Assembly: GCF_016598575.1 (NCBI RefSeq)
Contig: NZ_CP066801.1
Location: forward strand, 1,046,001-1,110,000
Direction: 5' to 3'
DNA: 64,000 bases
From: Streptomyces sp. HSG2
GTDB lineage: Bacteria; Actinomycetota; Actinomycetes; Streptomycetales; Streptomycetaceae
Below the pieces are notes generated by a model that had not been told where the DNA came from, made no database searches, and worked only from the letters and a program-made list of their open reading frames with translations. Positions 36,958-44,748 of the stretch are shown in pieces (positions within the stretch are counted from its first letter, which is position 1; each line of letters begins with the position of its first letter). The position numbers were made by a program, and so were the translations under genes.

Positions 36958-38705
36958 CTACGCGGCGAGTTGGTAGACGAGGCGGGACAGGCGGCTTGTC
37001 CAGGATCGTCTGGTGCGGTGGGGCTGGCGGCTGGCCCAGTGGGCGTCGAGCCGGATGATGTTGATCGCGGTGGCGGAGAAGGCGTGTTGGAGGGTGACCT
37101 TGGGCAGGCCGCGGTAGCGGGCCCGGCGCATCCCGGTGACGTCGAGGGCCTGGTTGATGGTGCCCTCGACACCTGCACGCAGGGCGTACTTGGCCTGCCA
37201 GGTGTCGCTCTTCTGCTCGGCGCGGGCGGCGGTGACGTGCTCGTGGACCTCGCGGGGCCGCAGGGTGAGCATGCGATTGCCGCGGACGGCAGCGGTGCAC
37301 CGCTCGCGGGAGGGGCAGGGGCGGCAGTCACCGCCGGCGAAGGCGATCACGATGGCGTCGCGGCCGTGCTGTTGCACGGGATACCAGCCGGTGCTGGTGC
37401 TGCCCTCGGGGCAGGTCACCTGGCGGGTGTTCCAGTCGATCCGGAACGCGGCCTTGTCGAAGCCCTCGGCCTCCCGTGCCTGGCGGGAGTGGTCGCCGAG
37501 GAGCGGGGTGATCATGGTGATGCCGTCGCGGGCCGCGTCGGTGACGAGGTCGGCGGAGGGGTAGCCGGAGTCGAGGTAGTGCTCGCCCGGCTTGACCTGG
37601 CGTTCGGCCAGGCGGTGCTGGATGGCGGCGGTGGCAGTCACGTCCGGCGCGGTCGAGGCGGTGGTGGCCACGTCCGTGATCAGGTGCGGGGCGCCGGCCG
37701 CGGCGGGAGCGGTTCCGTCAGTGCCGCCCGCACCGTCAGTGCCGTTGTCGTTGTCGCAGGTCTCGGTGAGGTGGACCTTGTAGCCGCACCAGAACAGCTC
37801 GTCTCCCTTCGCCGACCAGCGGGCATCCGCGTCGTAGGGCGAGGCGAGCCGCAGTTGTCCGGGCGGGACGCCGTCACTGTCGGCCTCCCGCTTCCTGACC
37901 ACCTCCCGTCCCCGGGCGTTGCAGGTGACGTGGTAGGTCTGCACGAAGATCCGCCGCAGCAACTCCACCGGCTCCACTTCGCGCAGCCAAGCGGGGGCAT
38001 CCGGCTCGCGCACGGCGCGCAGCAGCACGAGCGCGTCCTGCCCGTAGACCTCGGCGAGCCGGTCCCGCCTGGTCTTCGACGACGGCAGCCGCCAGGAATC
38101 CACGCGGGCCGCATACCGCAGCTCCCACTCGGCGACCCGCTCAGCCCCGAACCGGCCCGCCAGCCAGGACGGCGCCGCACCGGCCAGCGCCTCCAGCACC
38201 GCGCGCACGCTCTCCCGGCCAGCTCCAGACGGTTCAGGTCCCGCACCGCACTGATCACGTGCGTGGAGTCCGTGCGCTGTTTCCCGCCCGCGCCGACCAG
38301 GCCCTTGCCGCGGCAGTGCTCCAGCAGCCGGTCGAAGACCAAGCGCTCCATGCCGTGCTCGACCAGCCGAGCCCGGAACCTCGCCAGCACCGTGAAGTCG
38401 AAACCGGTGTCGGTCAACTCCAGTCCCAGCGCGTACTTCCACGACAGGCGCTCACGCACCGCCTCCGCGGCCTGCCGGTCGGTCAGGTTCTCCGCGAACT
38501 GCAACACCGTGACCAGCGCCAGCATCCCCGGCGACAATCCCGCCGGCCCGCGCGCACCGAACGCCTCCGCGAACGGCTCGTCCGCGAACACCCCCGCCAA
38601 CTCCTCCCGAACCCGCATCGCCAGCGAGCCGTCCGGGAACACCACCGCGGCCACCGCCGCCGTCAACTCCGGAACCTCTGGTAACCCCTGCGGCCGCATC
38701 GACAC
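36958..38705 (-). pseudogene. IS1182 family transposase with one frameshift
   Basis: Start GTG at 38703-38705 (or ATG 38697-38699). The first 160 residues (FPDGSLAMRVREELAGVF, LSWKYALGLELTDTGFDFT, GGKQRTDSTHVISAVRDLNR) are the N-terminal domain. Near 38215-38222 one base appears to be missing; the protein continues in another frame as ESVRAVLEALAG through DGITMITPLLGDHSRQ to VYQLAA and the stop at 36958-36960. Total length would be about 580 residues, within the IS1182 range. The catalytic D of TDSTHV and the C-terminal E region are present. Sequencing error or true inactivation cannot be told apart. Confidence 0.8.
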
Positions 38706-38788
38706 CGAGCACCGTCCTCCCCGGGCCCCGCAACAACCCGGCAGGACCCAACGGAACGATCATCCCCGACCCGACGAGCACCCCGCAG

Positions 38789-38807
38789 CAAAATGCGCAA
38801 CAGAGTC
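38789..38807 (-). repeat. IS1182 element right inverted repeat
   Basis: Exact reverse complement of the left repeat. The transposase start codon is about 85 bp inside it. Confidence 0.85.
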
Positions 38808-38813
38808 CATGAC
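38808..38813 (+). repeat. Target-site duplication, right copy (CATGAC)
   Basis: Second copy of the 6-bp duplication flanking the element, in frame with the reconstructed host transposase. Confidence 0.8.
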
Positions 38814-39070
38814 GTGGGCAAAACGACCAGACGCCCCGAGAGCATCACCGAACGAAACAGGATGAAAGCTAACAAAGGTTAAATTTCAAGCTGATGGCTG
38901 GCTACGTCGGGGGATGGATCCCGGACGGGCCCATCACGCTGGACGCATGAGATCGCCCTGAAAGGGGGATCGCTCGCTTCTGGAAGCAGGAAGCGCTCGA
39001 TGCATAGTCGTCCCGCTTCACCTGCTGCGGTCGCCGTGGCCGCGCCTGGTCACCGCGCCACCGTGCTGCT

Positions 39071-39544
39071 TCACCAGACGGGGCGCAACGGCGGGATCGA
39101 GTCGCCAGCCAAAGTGCGGATGATGGCTGCGAGTTCAGCCCGCGGGACCTGTCGACCGACCTCGTGGAGCTGTTTGGCCAGTTGTGTCTCCAGCTCGTGC
39201 AGGATCCGCCCGGCCACGGCGAGGTGCCTCAGAGCCTTGTCGGTCAGAACGACGAGCTTGCGCCGACCTCCAGCGGGATGTGGCTGGCGTTCCACGTAGC
39301 CCCGCTTCTCCAGGTCGTCGATGATCTGGCCAGCAGCCTGCTTGGTGACCCCGAGTTCCTCAGCCAGCTCACTGCTGGTCGCGCCGGAACCGTGCAGCAC
39401 CTGGAAGACCAGGCCGTGCATAGGGCGCAGGTCGGCATAGCCCGCGGCGTCAAGGCGGCTCACGAACTCGGAGAGGACCAGCTGGAAGGCCATCCCGAGC
39501 AAGAAGGTGAGCTCGGTTCGCTCGAGTGGGTCGTGGGTCTCCAT
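39071..39544 (-). CDS. MarR family transcriptional regulator
   Basis: 157 residues from METHDPLERTE; an earlier in-frame ATG at 39560-39562 would add six. The winged helix is clear: ATSSELAEELGVTKQAAGQI is helix-turn-helix, followed by LEKRGYVERQPHPAGGRRKL as the beta wing. MarR dimers bind palindromes and are released by small ligands. It is divergent from the cupin gene, and two near-identical palindromes lie between the starts, so it probably represses both. Confidence 0.9.
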   Translation of the reverse strand: METHDPLERTELTFLLGMAFQLVLSEFVSRLDAAGYADLRPMHGLVFQVLHGSGATSSELAEELGVTKQAAGQIIDDLEKRGYVERQPHPAGGRRKLVVLTDKALRHLAVAGRILHELETQLAKQLHEVGRQVPRAELAAIIRTLAGDSIPPLRPVW

Positions 39545-39553
39545 CGGTTCATC

Positions 39554-39582
39554 TTGACACATCGATGTAAAGTGGCTTTACT
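39554..39582 (+). promoter_or_regulatory. Promoter of the cupin gene
   Basis: TTGACA (39554-39559), 17-bp spacer, TTTACT (39577-39582). The -35 hexamer is perfect and the -10 matches TATAAT at four of six. It points toward the cupin gene and is overlapped by operator 1. Confidence 0.6.
39567..39581. promoter_or_regulatory. MarR-type operator 1
   Basis: GTAAAGTGGCTTTAC: a perfect 6-3-6 palindrome. It covers the -10 box of the cupin promoter and lies 22 bp before the marR start. Confidence 0.75.
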
Positions 39583-39590
39583 CGCAGCAA

Positions 39591-39605
39591 GTAAAGTTAC
39601 TTTAT
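39591..39605. promoter_or_regulatory. MarR-type operator 2
   Basis: GTAAAGTTACTTTAT: the same palindrome with a one-base deviation, 24 bp (just over two helical turns) from operator 1, immediately before the cupin ribosome-binding site. Repression by steric block of initiation is the obvious reading. Confidence 0.7.
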
Positions 39606-39617
39606 ATGAGAGACGCC

Positions 39618-39992
39618 ATGAACGTGGTCAGCGAGAGCGAGCAGCGGACGACCAAGACCCCCGCCGGTTCGATGTTCGGCCTGGCGGCCCCCAGTCAGGG
39701 GAGCGCCGAGGTCAGCACGTGGCGGGTGGAGCTGGGAGCGGACTCGGTCACGCCGGTACACATCATCGACCGCGAACAGGTGTGGATGCCCCTGTCGGGC
39801 GAGTTCGAGGTCGAGGTGGAGGGCAAGACCGGTCAGGCCAAGGCCGGTCAGGCCATCATCGTGCCCGCCGGGGCGGTGCGACAGCTGAAGGCCGTGGGCG
39901 GCCCGGCGGAGGCACTGGTCGCCATGGTCGTCGGCGGCAAGGCGATGATGCCCGGCAGCGAGGACAAGATCCCGCTCCCGTGGGCCGAGTGA
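39618..39992 (+). CDS. Small cupin-domain protein
   Basis: 124 residues. A single cupin barrel: VTPVHIIDREQVWMPLSG contains the His/Glu motif 1 region and AGQAIIVPAGAVRQLKAVG the second. The usual GX5HXH cupin 1 motif is weak, with one His. GAGAG precedes the ATG at 39618; an ATG at 39606 is less likely. It is the target of the divergent MarR regulator. The enzymatic role, if any, is unknown; MarR-cupin pairs often answer to aromatic or oxidising compounds. Confidence 0.82.
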   Translation: MNVVSESEQRTTKTPAGSMFGLAAPSQGSAEVSTWRVELGADSVTPVHIIDREQVWMPLSGEFEVEVEGKTGQAKAGQAIIVPAGAVRQLKAVGGPAEALVAMVVGGKAMMPGSEDKIPLPWAE

Positions 39993-40005
39993 CCATTCCC
40001 GACGG

Positions 40006-40050
40006 AACAGCCCGACCAGGCCAACCCCCGATGGTTCTGGTCGGGCTGTT
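40006..40050 (+). terminator. Terminator of the cupin gene
   Basis: Arms 40006-40019 and 40037-40050 are exact 14-bp complements; 17-base loop. It starts 14 bases after the stop codon. Confidence 0.8.
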
Positions 40051-40149
40051 CGCCTCTCCGGGCCCTGTGTCGCCGTCCGTACGTGACTGCGAGGCCGGAA
40101 GCACCAGACGTCGAGCACGACCCGACCAATCCGACTAAGCCCCGCCCCC

Positions 40150-40180
40150 TACTCTGGTCAGTGAAGAGCTGATCAGAGTA
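40150..40180. promoter_or_regulatory. Inverted repeat before the XRE regulator
   Basis: TACTCTGGTCA (40150-40160) and TGATCAGAGTA (40170-40180) are complementary at 10 of 11 positions around a 9-base gap. It ends 11 bp before the GTG start. Position and symmetry suggest an autoregulatory operator; a role in mRNA folding is also possible. Confidence 0.55.
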
Positions 40181-40191
40181 GGGGCGAGACC

Positions 40192-41430
40192 GTGCCGTCT
40201 GATGCCACCCCCGACCCGTACACCACTCCGCTCGCATTCGGTCTGCGGATGCAGATCCACCGCCAGCGTCGAGGTACCCGGACCGTCCTGGCCGGTCTCC
40301 TGGACCGGTCGCCATCCTGGGTGAAGCAGGTGGAGTCGGGCGTGATCCAGCCACCGAGGCTCCCCATGATCCTGCGTATCGCCGAACTGCTGCGTGTCCG
40401 GGACCTCGCCGACCTCACGGGCGATCAGACGATGGCCGCGGAGCTGTTCATCGGGCCTGGGCATCCGAGGCTGGCGGCGGTCAAGGCCGCCGTGGATGTC
40501 TTCCCGGCCGGCCACGACCGGGAGGCTCCGCCCGCCATGCACCTGCGGCACCGCCTGGACGGGGCGTGGGAGGCCCGGCACGAGGCGCCGAACCACCGCG
40601 AGGTCGTCGGCGCGTTGTTGCCGGACCTGATCCGTGACGCCCAGCTCGCCGTCCGCCAGGCCGACACCGGCGCCGAGCGGCGCGCCGCGCAGGCCCTGCT
40701 GTCGGAGGTGTACTCCCTCAGTCAGTTCTTCGTGGCCTATCAGCCCGACAGTGCGCTGCTGTGGCAGGTCGCCGAGCGGGGCATGGTGTGTGCTCAGGAG
40801 TCGGAGGATCCTCATGCCATCGGGGTGGCGGCGTGGCTGAGCGCGCAGGCTCACCGGGACAGCGGGCCGGCGCACTTCGGGGCGGCGGACGCGGTCACGC
40901 TGGGTGCCCTGCGCTACCTCGAGCCGCTGCTGCCCGACGCTGGCGACGATGTGCTCGCTGTGGCGGGGGCGTTACGGTTCGAGGCCGGGTACACGGCGGC
41001 CCGCCGTGGTGAGACGGGCTCGGCGTGGGGCTGGTGGGACAAGGCGGACGAGGTGGCGAGGAAGCTGCCGGCGGGCTATTTCCATCCGGTGACGAGTTTC
41101 GGTCGCGCCATCATGGGCGCGCACGCGGTGACGGTGGCGGTCGAGCTGCATCAGGGGGGCGAGTCCGTGAGGCAGGCGACCCGCACGGACAGGTCGGTGA
41201 TCCGGTCGCGGCCTCGGCGGGCTCGGCATCGCATCGAGGAGGCTCGTGCGTACCAGCTCGATGGGCAGCCGGATACGGCTCTCGCGACGCTCGACAAGGC
41301 GCACGAGGCGGCGCCGGAGACGATTCGGTACAACGGGTACGCGCGGCGGATCGTGTTGGAGGAGACGGAGGCGCGGCGGCCGGAGCGGCGGCGTCGGGCG
41401 TCGGAACTGGCGGTGAAGCTGGGGGTGTGA
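40192..41430 (+). CDS. XRE-type helix-turn-helix regulator with TPR-like C-terminus
   Basis: 412 residues. The N-terminal 75 hold a helix-turn-helix (VLAGLLDRSPSWVKQVESGV) of the XRE type. The remainder is helical with TPR-like repeats (EARAYQLDGQPDTALATLDK). Streptomyces carry many such proteins, often beside ICE-like or secondary-metabolism genes; the ligand is unknown. The GTG start follows GGGGCGAG. Two small Cys-rich ORFs follow on the same strand, 46 bp and overlapping. Confidence 0.8.
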   Translation: MPSDATPDPYTTPLAFGLRMQIHRQRRGTRTVLAGLLDRSPSWVKQVESGVIQPPRLPMILRIAELLRVRDLADLTGDQTMAAELFIGPGHPRLAAVKAAVDVFPAGHDREAPPAMHLRHRLDGAWEARHEAPNHREVVGALLPDLIRDAQLAVRQADTGAERRAAQALLSEVYSLSQFFVAYQPDSALLWQVAERGMVCAQESEDPHAIGVAAWLSAQAHRDSGPAHFGAADAVTLGALRYLEPLLPDAGDDVLAVAGALRFEAGYTAARRGETGSAWGWWDKADEVARKLPAGYFHPVTSFGRAIMGAHAVTVAVELHQGGESVRQATRTDRSVIRSRPRRARHRIEEARAYQLDGQPDTALATLDKAHEAAPETIRYNGYARRIVLEETEARRPERRRRASELAVKLGV

Positions 41431-41476
41431 GGGGTGGGCAGGATTCCTGCCCCTGCCCGGTGCGTGGGGGCGCGGC

Positions 41477-41839
41477 GTGAGTCAGATCACCGAGCCCGTG
41501 GAGGCCCCGAGCATGTCCGCCACCCCCGACACCCAGCATCCACCCAGCATCCTGCGCACCCTGCCCCTGCCCGACCCTGACGGTATCGCCGACGCTCAGC
41601 GCCCCGGCACCTCGTGCGTGTGGTGCCAGGCCGAGTTGACCATCGCCACGGCGGTGAATCTCGGCGAGCGGGTCACGGGCGGCCTGCGCTGGTGGCCGCG
41701 TTCCTGCCCCGCCTGTGTGCCCGTCAAGGCCCATCGGGCGCTCCTGGACCACCCTGCCGGGTGCGCGGAGTGTGCTGGGGGCGGCAGGTGTGGGCTGCTG
41801 GTGGGTCTGTACCGGGTCGTGCGGGACGGTATGCGGTGA
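41477..41839 (+). CDS. Hypothetical Cys-rich protein
   Basis: 120 residues. The C-terminal half has paired cysteines (TSCVWCQAEL, SCPACVPV, CAECAGGGRCG), a likely zinc-binding fold. The N-terminal 40 residues are Pro/Thr-rich and unstructured. It starts at GTG 41477, 46 bp after the XRE gene. I recall similar proteins beside XRE regulators in Streptomyces, but the function is unknown. Confidence 0.65.
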   Translation: MSQITEPVEAPSMSATPDTQHPPSILRTLPLPDPDGIADAQRPGTSCVWCQAELTIATAVNLGERVTGGLRWWPRSCPACVPVKAHRALLDHPAGCAECAGGGRCGLLVGLYRVVRDGMR

Positions 41840-42000
41840 GGGTCCGGTGTGCGCGATGCGGTCGGGTGGTGGAGGGGGAGGCGGAGCGGCATGTGATTCA
41901 TGCTGCGTCGGGTGCGGGGGCGACGGTGTACCGGTGCCGGGGTGGCTGCGATCGTGAGGGTCGGCCGGGGGTGTCGGCGTCGGATTCCGGGCGGTCGTGA
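41836..42000 (+). CDS. Short zinc-ribbon-like protein
   Basis: 54 residues from the GTG at 41836, overlapping the previous stop by four bases (GTGA). It reads VRVRCARCGRVVEGEAE then a HVIHAASGAGATVYRCRGGC stretch, giving a CxxC...CxxxC zinc-ribbon pattern. Coupled translation with the preceding Cys-rich gene suggests joint function, perhaps a small DNA- or protein-binding accessory. Confidence 0.55.
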   Translation: MRVRCARCGRVVEGEAERHVIHAASGAGATVYRCRGGCDREGRPGVSASDSGRS

Positions 42001-42167
42001 GGGGATGTCTCAGTCAGTCGGCAGGTGGTCGGGCGTTCCGGAATCGTTCCGGTGGGGTCTCGATCGCCAGGGATTCTCCGACCGACGTCGTCCCACCACG
42101 AGACGTGGCGACCCACGTAGATACGGGCGACTTCCCAGGTTACAAGCGTGGACCCCCTCCGGCCTGC

Positions 42168-42638
42168 TCAACCGTTCTCGGCCTGGAACATCCAGTGATG
42201 CTTTTCGAGCGCGGCGGTGACCTGCACGAAAATGTCCTGTGTCACTGGGTCCGGGTCTCCTGTCGCGGTGATCCGCCCCCGCATCCGGGTGATCACCGCA
42301 CCAAGGGCTTCGACGACCGCGCCCACGGCGGTGCCGTCCTCGATCCAGCCCTCCGGAGTCACCCCGATCCCACTCCCGACGGCGACGGTCGCCGCCCGGC
42401 CGTCCGGCGGCACACCCAGCGCGGCGGCGCGTTCGGCCACCGCGTCGGAGTAGGCACGTGCGGTGGCCACGACCTCGTCCAGTTGCAGGTGAACCGTGCG
42501 GAACCGAGGCCCCACCACGTTCCAGTGGATCTGCTTGGCGACCAGAGCGAGGTCGACCAGGTCCACCAGTGCCCCTTGGAGGGCCTCGGACACCACCCGA
42601 AGGTTCGCGTCGGACAGCGGGCTCTTCACGACGTACAT
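42168..42638 (-). CDS. dps: Dps-family ferritin-like protein
   Basis: 156 residues from MYVVKSPLSD. The ferroxidase residues appear in KQIHWNVVGPRFRTVHLQLD and the following helix. It forms a dodecamer that stores iron and protects DNA against oxidation; Streptomyces have several paralogues controlled by osmotic stress and SigB. The ATG at 42636-42638 gives the family length; the frame stays open 33 codons further. It is the first conserved core gene right of the accessory island. Confidence 0.9.
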   Translation of the reverse strand: MYVVKSPLSDANLRVVSEALQGALVDLVDLALVAKQIHWNVVGPRFRTVHLQLDEVVATARAYSDAVAERAAALGVPPDGRAATVAVGSGIGVTPEGWIEDGTAVGAVVEALGAVITRMRGRITATGDPDPVTQDIFVQVTAALEKHHWMFQAENG

Positions 42639-42813
42639 CCGTGCCTCCGTCGAATCGCCCCCGTCTGCTCCTCCCACCATGGCCGTGGACTGGGAGTCAG
42701 GCAAACGGACGGCGCACGCGGTGTCACCCAGCGCCACTGGCCCTTCGGGGATCGGTGGCCTCGCCCACGATTTGGCGGCGTGGAGCCGTCGTCGAAGCCT
42801 CCGCGGGACACAC

Positions 42814-43194
42814 TCAGGCGGCCACGACGTCCACGGCTTCGGCAGGCGCCTTGATCGTCACCCGCTCCGGCGGCACCCCGGCGACGGAAACGGAGCCCAA
42901 CATCGGCCGGACAGGCGTGGGCACGGTCTCGCTCGGGGTGGCGGCGGCAGACCTCGCCAACTCGGCGAGAGCGAGCTCGTCACTCACTTCCCGCATCAGC
43001 TCGGACATGCGGACATCCAGCGCGTCGCAGATCGCGGAGAGCAGCTCGGAGGACGCCTCCTTCTGGCCCCGCTCCACCTCGGAGAGGTAGCCGAGTGAAA
43101 CTCGAGCGGACGAGGAGACTTCACGCAGAGTACGGCCCTGGCGCTGGCGCTGCCGACGCAGCACGTCACCCAACAGGCGACGGAGCAGAATCAT
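42814..43194 (-). CDS. clgR: ClgR-type helix-turn-helix activator
   Basis: 126 residues. The XRE helix-turn-helix is [25 protein letters not shown] (split: [20 protein letters not shown]). The C-terminal two residues are Ala-Ala, as in ClgR, where they expose it to ClpP degradation. ClgR activates clp protease genes, lon and, in other actinobacteria, genes for stress. It stands beside cinA-pgsA, as its mycobacterial orthologue stands beside pgsA3. The ATG at 43192-43194 opens [10 protein letters not shown]. Confidence 0.85.
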   Translation of the reverse strand: MILLRRLLGDVLRRQRQRQGRTLREVSSSARVSLGYLSEVERGQKEASSELLSAICDALDVRMSELMREVSDELALAELARSAAATPSETVPTPVRPMLGSVSVAGVPPERVTIKAPAEAVDVVAA

Positions 43195-43303
43195 CGGTGG
43201 CTCCCTCCTCGGACCGCGTAACCGCATCCTCCACGCCCCACCGTACCGCCTAGCGTCGCGGCCGTGCGGGGAGCGATGTCGTGTTCACTCAGGGCTGCAA
43301 ACA

Positions 43304-43849
43304 TCAAAACCCCCCGTGTTGTTCCGTATCCTGCGCCCGCCTGTTCCCGGGACGTTCGCCCGAGAGTTCTCGCAGGAGCAGGCCGAGTACGCTCCGTACA
43401 CTCTCCTTACGAATGTCCGCGCGCTCGCCGTTCAACCGCAGTGCCCGCACTTTTCCGCCGGCCGCGGCGGCCGAAACGGCCGTCGCCGGTCCGGTCACGG
43501 CGATGAAGACCGTGCCCACGGACATGCCGTCCTGTGGCTCGGGGCCGGCCACACCGGTCGTCGCCAGACCCCAGTCGGCGCCGAGCAGGGCCCGCACACC
43601 CGCCGCCATCTCGACCGCCACCTGCGCGTCCACTGCTCCCCGCTCGGCCAGAAGCGTGGCGTCCACGCCCAGCAGACGGTGCTTGAGCTCGGTGGCGTAG
43701 GCGGTGACGGAGCCTCGGAACACCTCGGAGGCACCGGGCACCGAGGTGATCTCCGCCGCCACCAGGCCACCGGTCAGCGACTCCGCGATGGCGAGCGTCC
43801 GCCGCGTCACCTTGAGTAGTCGAACCACGTCGGAGGCCGGACAGCTCAC
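43304..43849 (-). CDS. cinA: CinA C-terminal domain (nicotinamide-nucleotide amidase-like)
   Basis: 181 residues. Only the C-terminal deamidase domain is present: LAIAESLTGGLVAAEIT, VFRGSVTAYATELKHRLLGV, GLATTGVAGPEPQDGMSVG. It can convert NMN to NaMN. The N-terminal CinA domain is missing, as is normal for many actinobacteria. The GTG at 43847-43849 overlaps the pgsA stop by four bases (GTGA). Confidence 0.85.
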   Translation of the reverse strand: MSCPASDVVRLLKVTRRTLAIAESLTGGLVAAEITSVPGASEVFRGSVTAYATELKHRLLGVDATLLAERGAVDAQVAVEMAAGVRALLGADWGLATTGVAGPEPQDGMSVGTVFIAVTGPATAVSAAAAGGKVRALRLNGERADIRKESVRSVLGLLLRELSGERPGNRRAQDTEQHGGF

Positions 43850-44748
43850 GTTTCGGCGCGCCCTTCGACCGCCCGGGACTCGGCGATTCCCCGCCCCCGC
43901 AGCACAATGGCCTGTTTCACGTAGTCCAGTCCCGTGGCGACGGTGAGGACGACCGCCACCGCCATCACCCAGAACCGAAGTGTGGCCAATGGGCCGGTCA
44001 GCGCCAGGACGTACATGCCGACCGCCACTCCCTGGGTGAGCGTCTTCAGCTTTCCGCCCCGGCTCGCCGGGATCACGCCGTATCTGATGACGACGAAGCG
44101 CAACAGAGTGACGCCCAGCTCCCGACCGAGGATCACTCCCGTCACCCACCACGGCAACTCGTCCAGGAAGGAGAGGCAGACCAACGCCGCACCCATGATC
44201 GCCTTGTCGGCGATGGGGTCGGCGATCTTTCCGAAATCCGTGACCAGGTCGTAGGCGCGCGCGAGGTGGCCATCGAAGAGATCGGTGATCATCGCCACCG
44301 CGAACGCGGCCCAGGCGAAGGCGCGCCAGGCCGGATCGTACCCACCCTCGGCGAGCATCAGCGCCACGAAGGCGGGGACCAGCATGAGCCTGAGCATCGT
44401 CAGCAGGTTGGCGATGTTCCACACGCTCGTCTGGTTCACCGCGGCGGCAGTGATCTTGGCGCTCCGTGGCGGTCGGGAACCGTCCGAGGGTCCGCCCGTG
44501 TCGCCGCCGGCCTCGGCAGCCGGGTCCCTCGCCGACCACCGACGCCGACCGCCCGTGCGATCGTCGTTCCTCCCTGTCTCCGCCCCTCGCCGCGCGCGGG
44601 ACTCGCCCGGCGTGCCGGTCTCGGGTGAAGCGGGCGAGGCCGGTCCACCGCCCGCGCGACGAGCCGCCGCCTCGGCACTGGTCGCGGCACGGGGGGCGAC
44701 GTTCCGCGCCGGGGAGCCACCCCCCGCGGACGCCGGGATTCCGGTCAT
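43846..44748 (-). CDS. pgsA: CDP-diacylglycerol-glycerol-3-phosphate phosphatidyltransferase
   Basis: 300 residues; the first 100 are an Ala/Gly/Arg-rich extension. The CDP-alcohol phosphatidyltransferase motif D-G-x2-A-R-x8-G-x3-D-x3-D appears as [24 protein letters not shown]. Five or six membrane segments. It makes phosphatidylglycerophosphate for PG and cardiolipin. ATG at 44746-44748 overlaps the rimO stop by four bases. Confidence 0.9.
   Translation of the reverse strand: MTGIPASAGGGSPARNVAPRAATSAEAAARRAGGGPASPASPETGTPGESRARRGAETGRNDDRTGGRRRWSARDPAAEAGGDTGGPSDGSRPPRSAKITAAAVNQTSVWNIANLLTMLRLMLVPAFVALMLAEGGYDPAWRAFAWAAFAVAMITDLFDGHLARAYDLVTDFGKIADPIADKAIMGAALVCLSFLDELPWWVTGVILGRELGVTLLRFVVIRYGVIPASRGGKLKTLTQGVAVGMYVLALTGPLATLRFWVMAVAVVLTVATGLDYVKQAIVLRGRGIAESRAVEGRAET

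Larger units (their letters stand above)
36932..38807 (-). mobile_element. IS1182-family insertion sequence, 1876 bp
   Basis: Bounded by 19-bp perfect inverted repeats GACTCTGTTGCGCATTTTG (36932-36950) and its complement (38789-38807). It contains one transposase gene on the minus strand with a frameshift. The 6-bp direct repeats CATGAC flank it. Perfect termini and duplications indicate a fairly recent insertion. Confidence 0.88.
36200..38882 (+). pseudogene. Transposase remnant, 5'-truncated and split by IS1182 element
   Basis: 36200-36931 encodes RMRTDRVMRRPTPSLKEYAQ onward through WLWSSKTGMTGADVD and RRFDLEHTFRMIKQTLGWTR, the C-terminal half of a DDE-type putative transposase common in Streptomyces (I recall it as the NF041680 group). 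The 5' half is absent, replaced by an IS3 fragment. At 36931 the frame is interrupted by an IS1182-family element; removing it and one CATGAC copy joins TRHD to VGKTTRRPESITERN in frame, ending at the TAA 38880-38882. So the insertion point is exact. Confidence 0.75.

Noticed and set aside
36955..38865. Long plus-strand frame over the IS1182 element
   Set aside because: Antisense to a transposase with clear homology; produced by high-GC codon bias.
43230..43270. Possible ClgR autoregulatory box upstream of clgR
   Set aside because: CGC/GCG trinucleotides occur but not with the expected spacing; chance matches are likely at this GC content.
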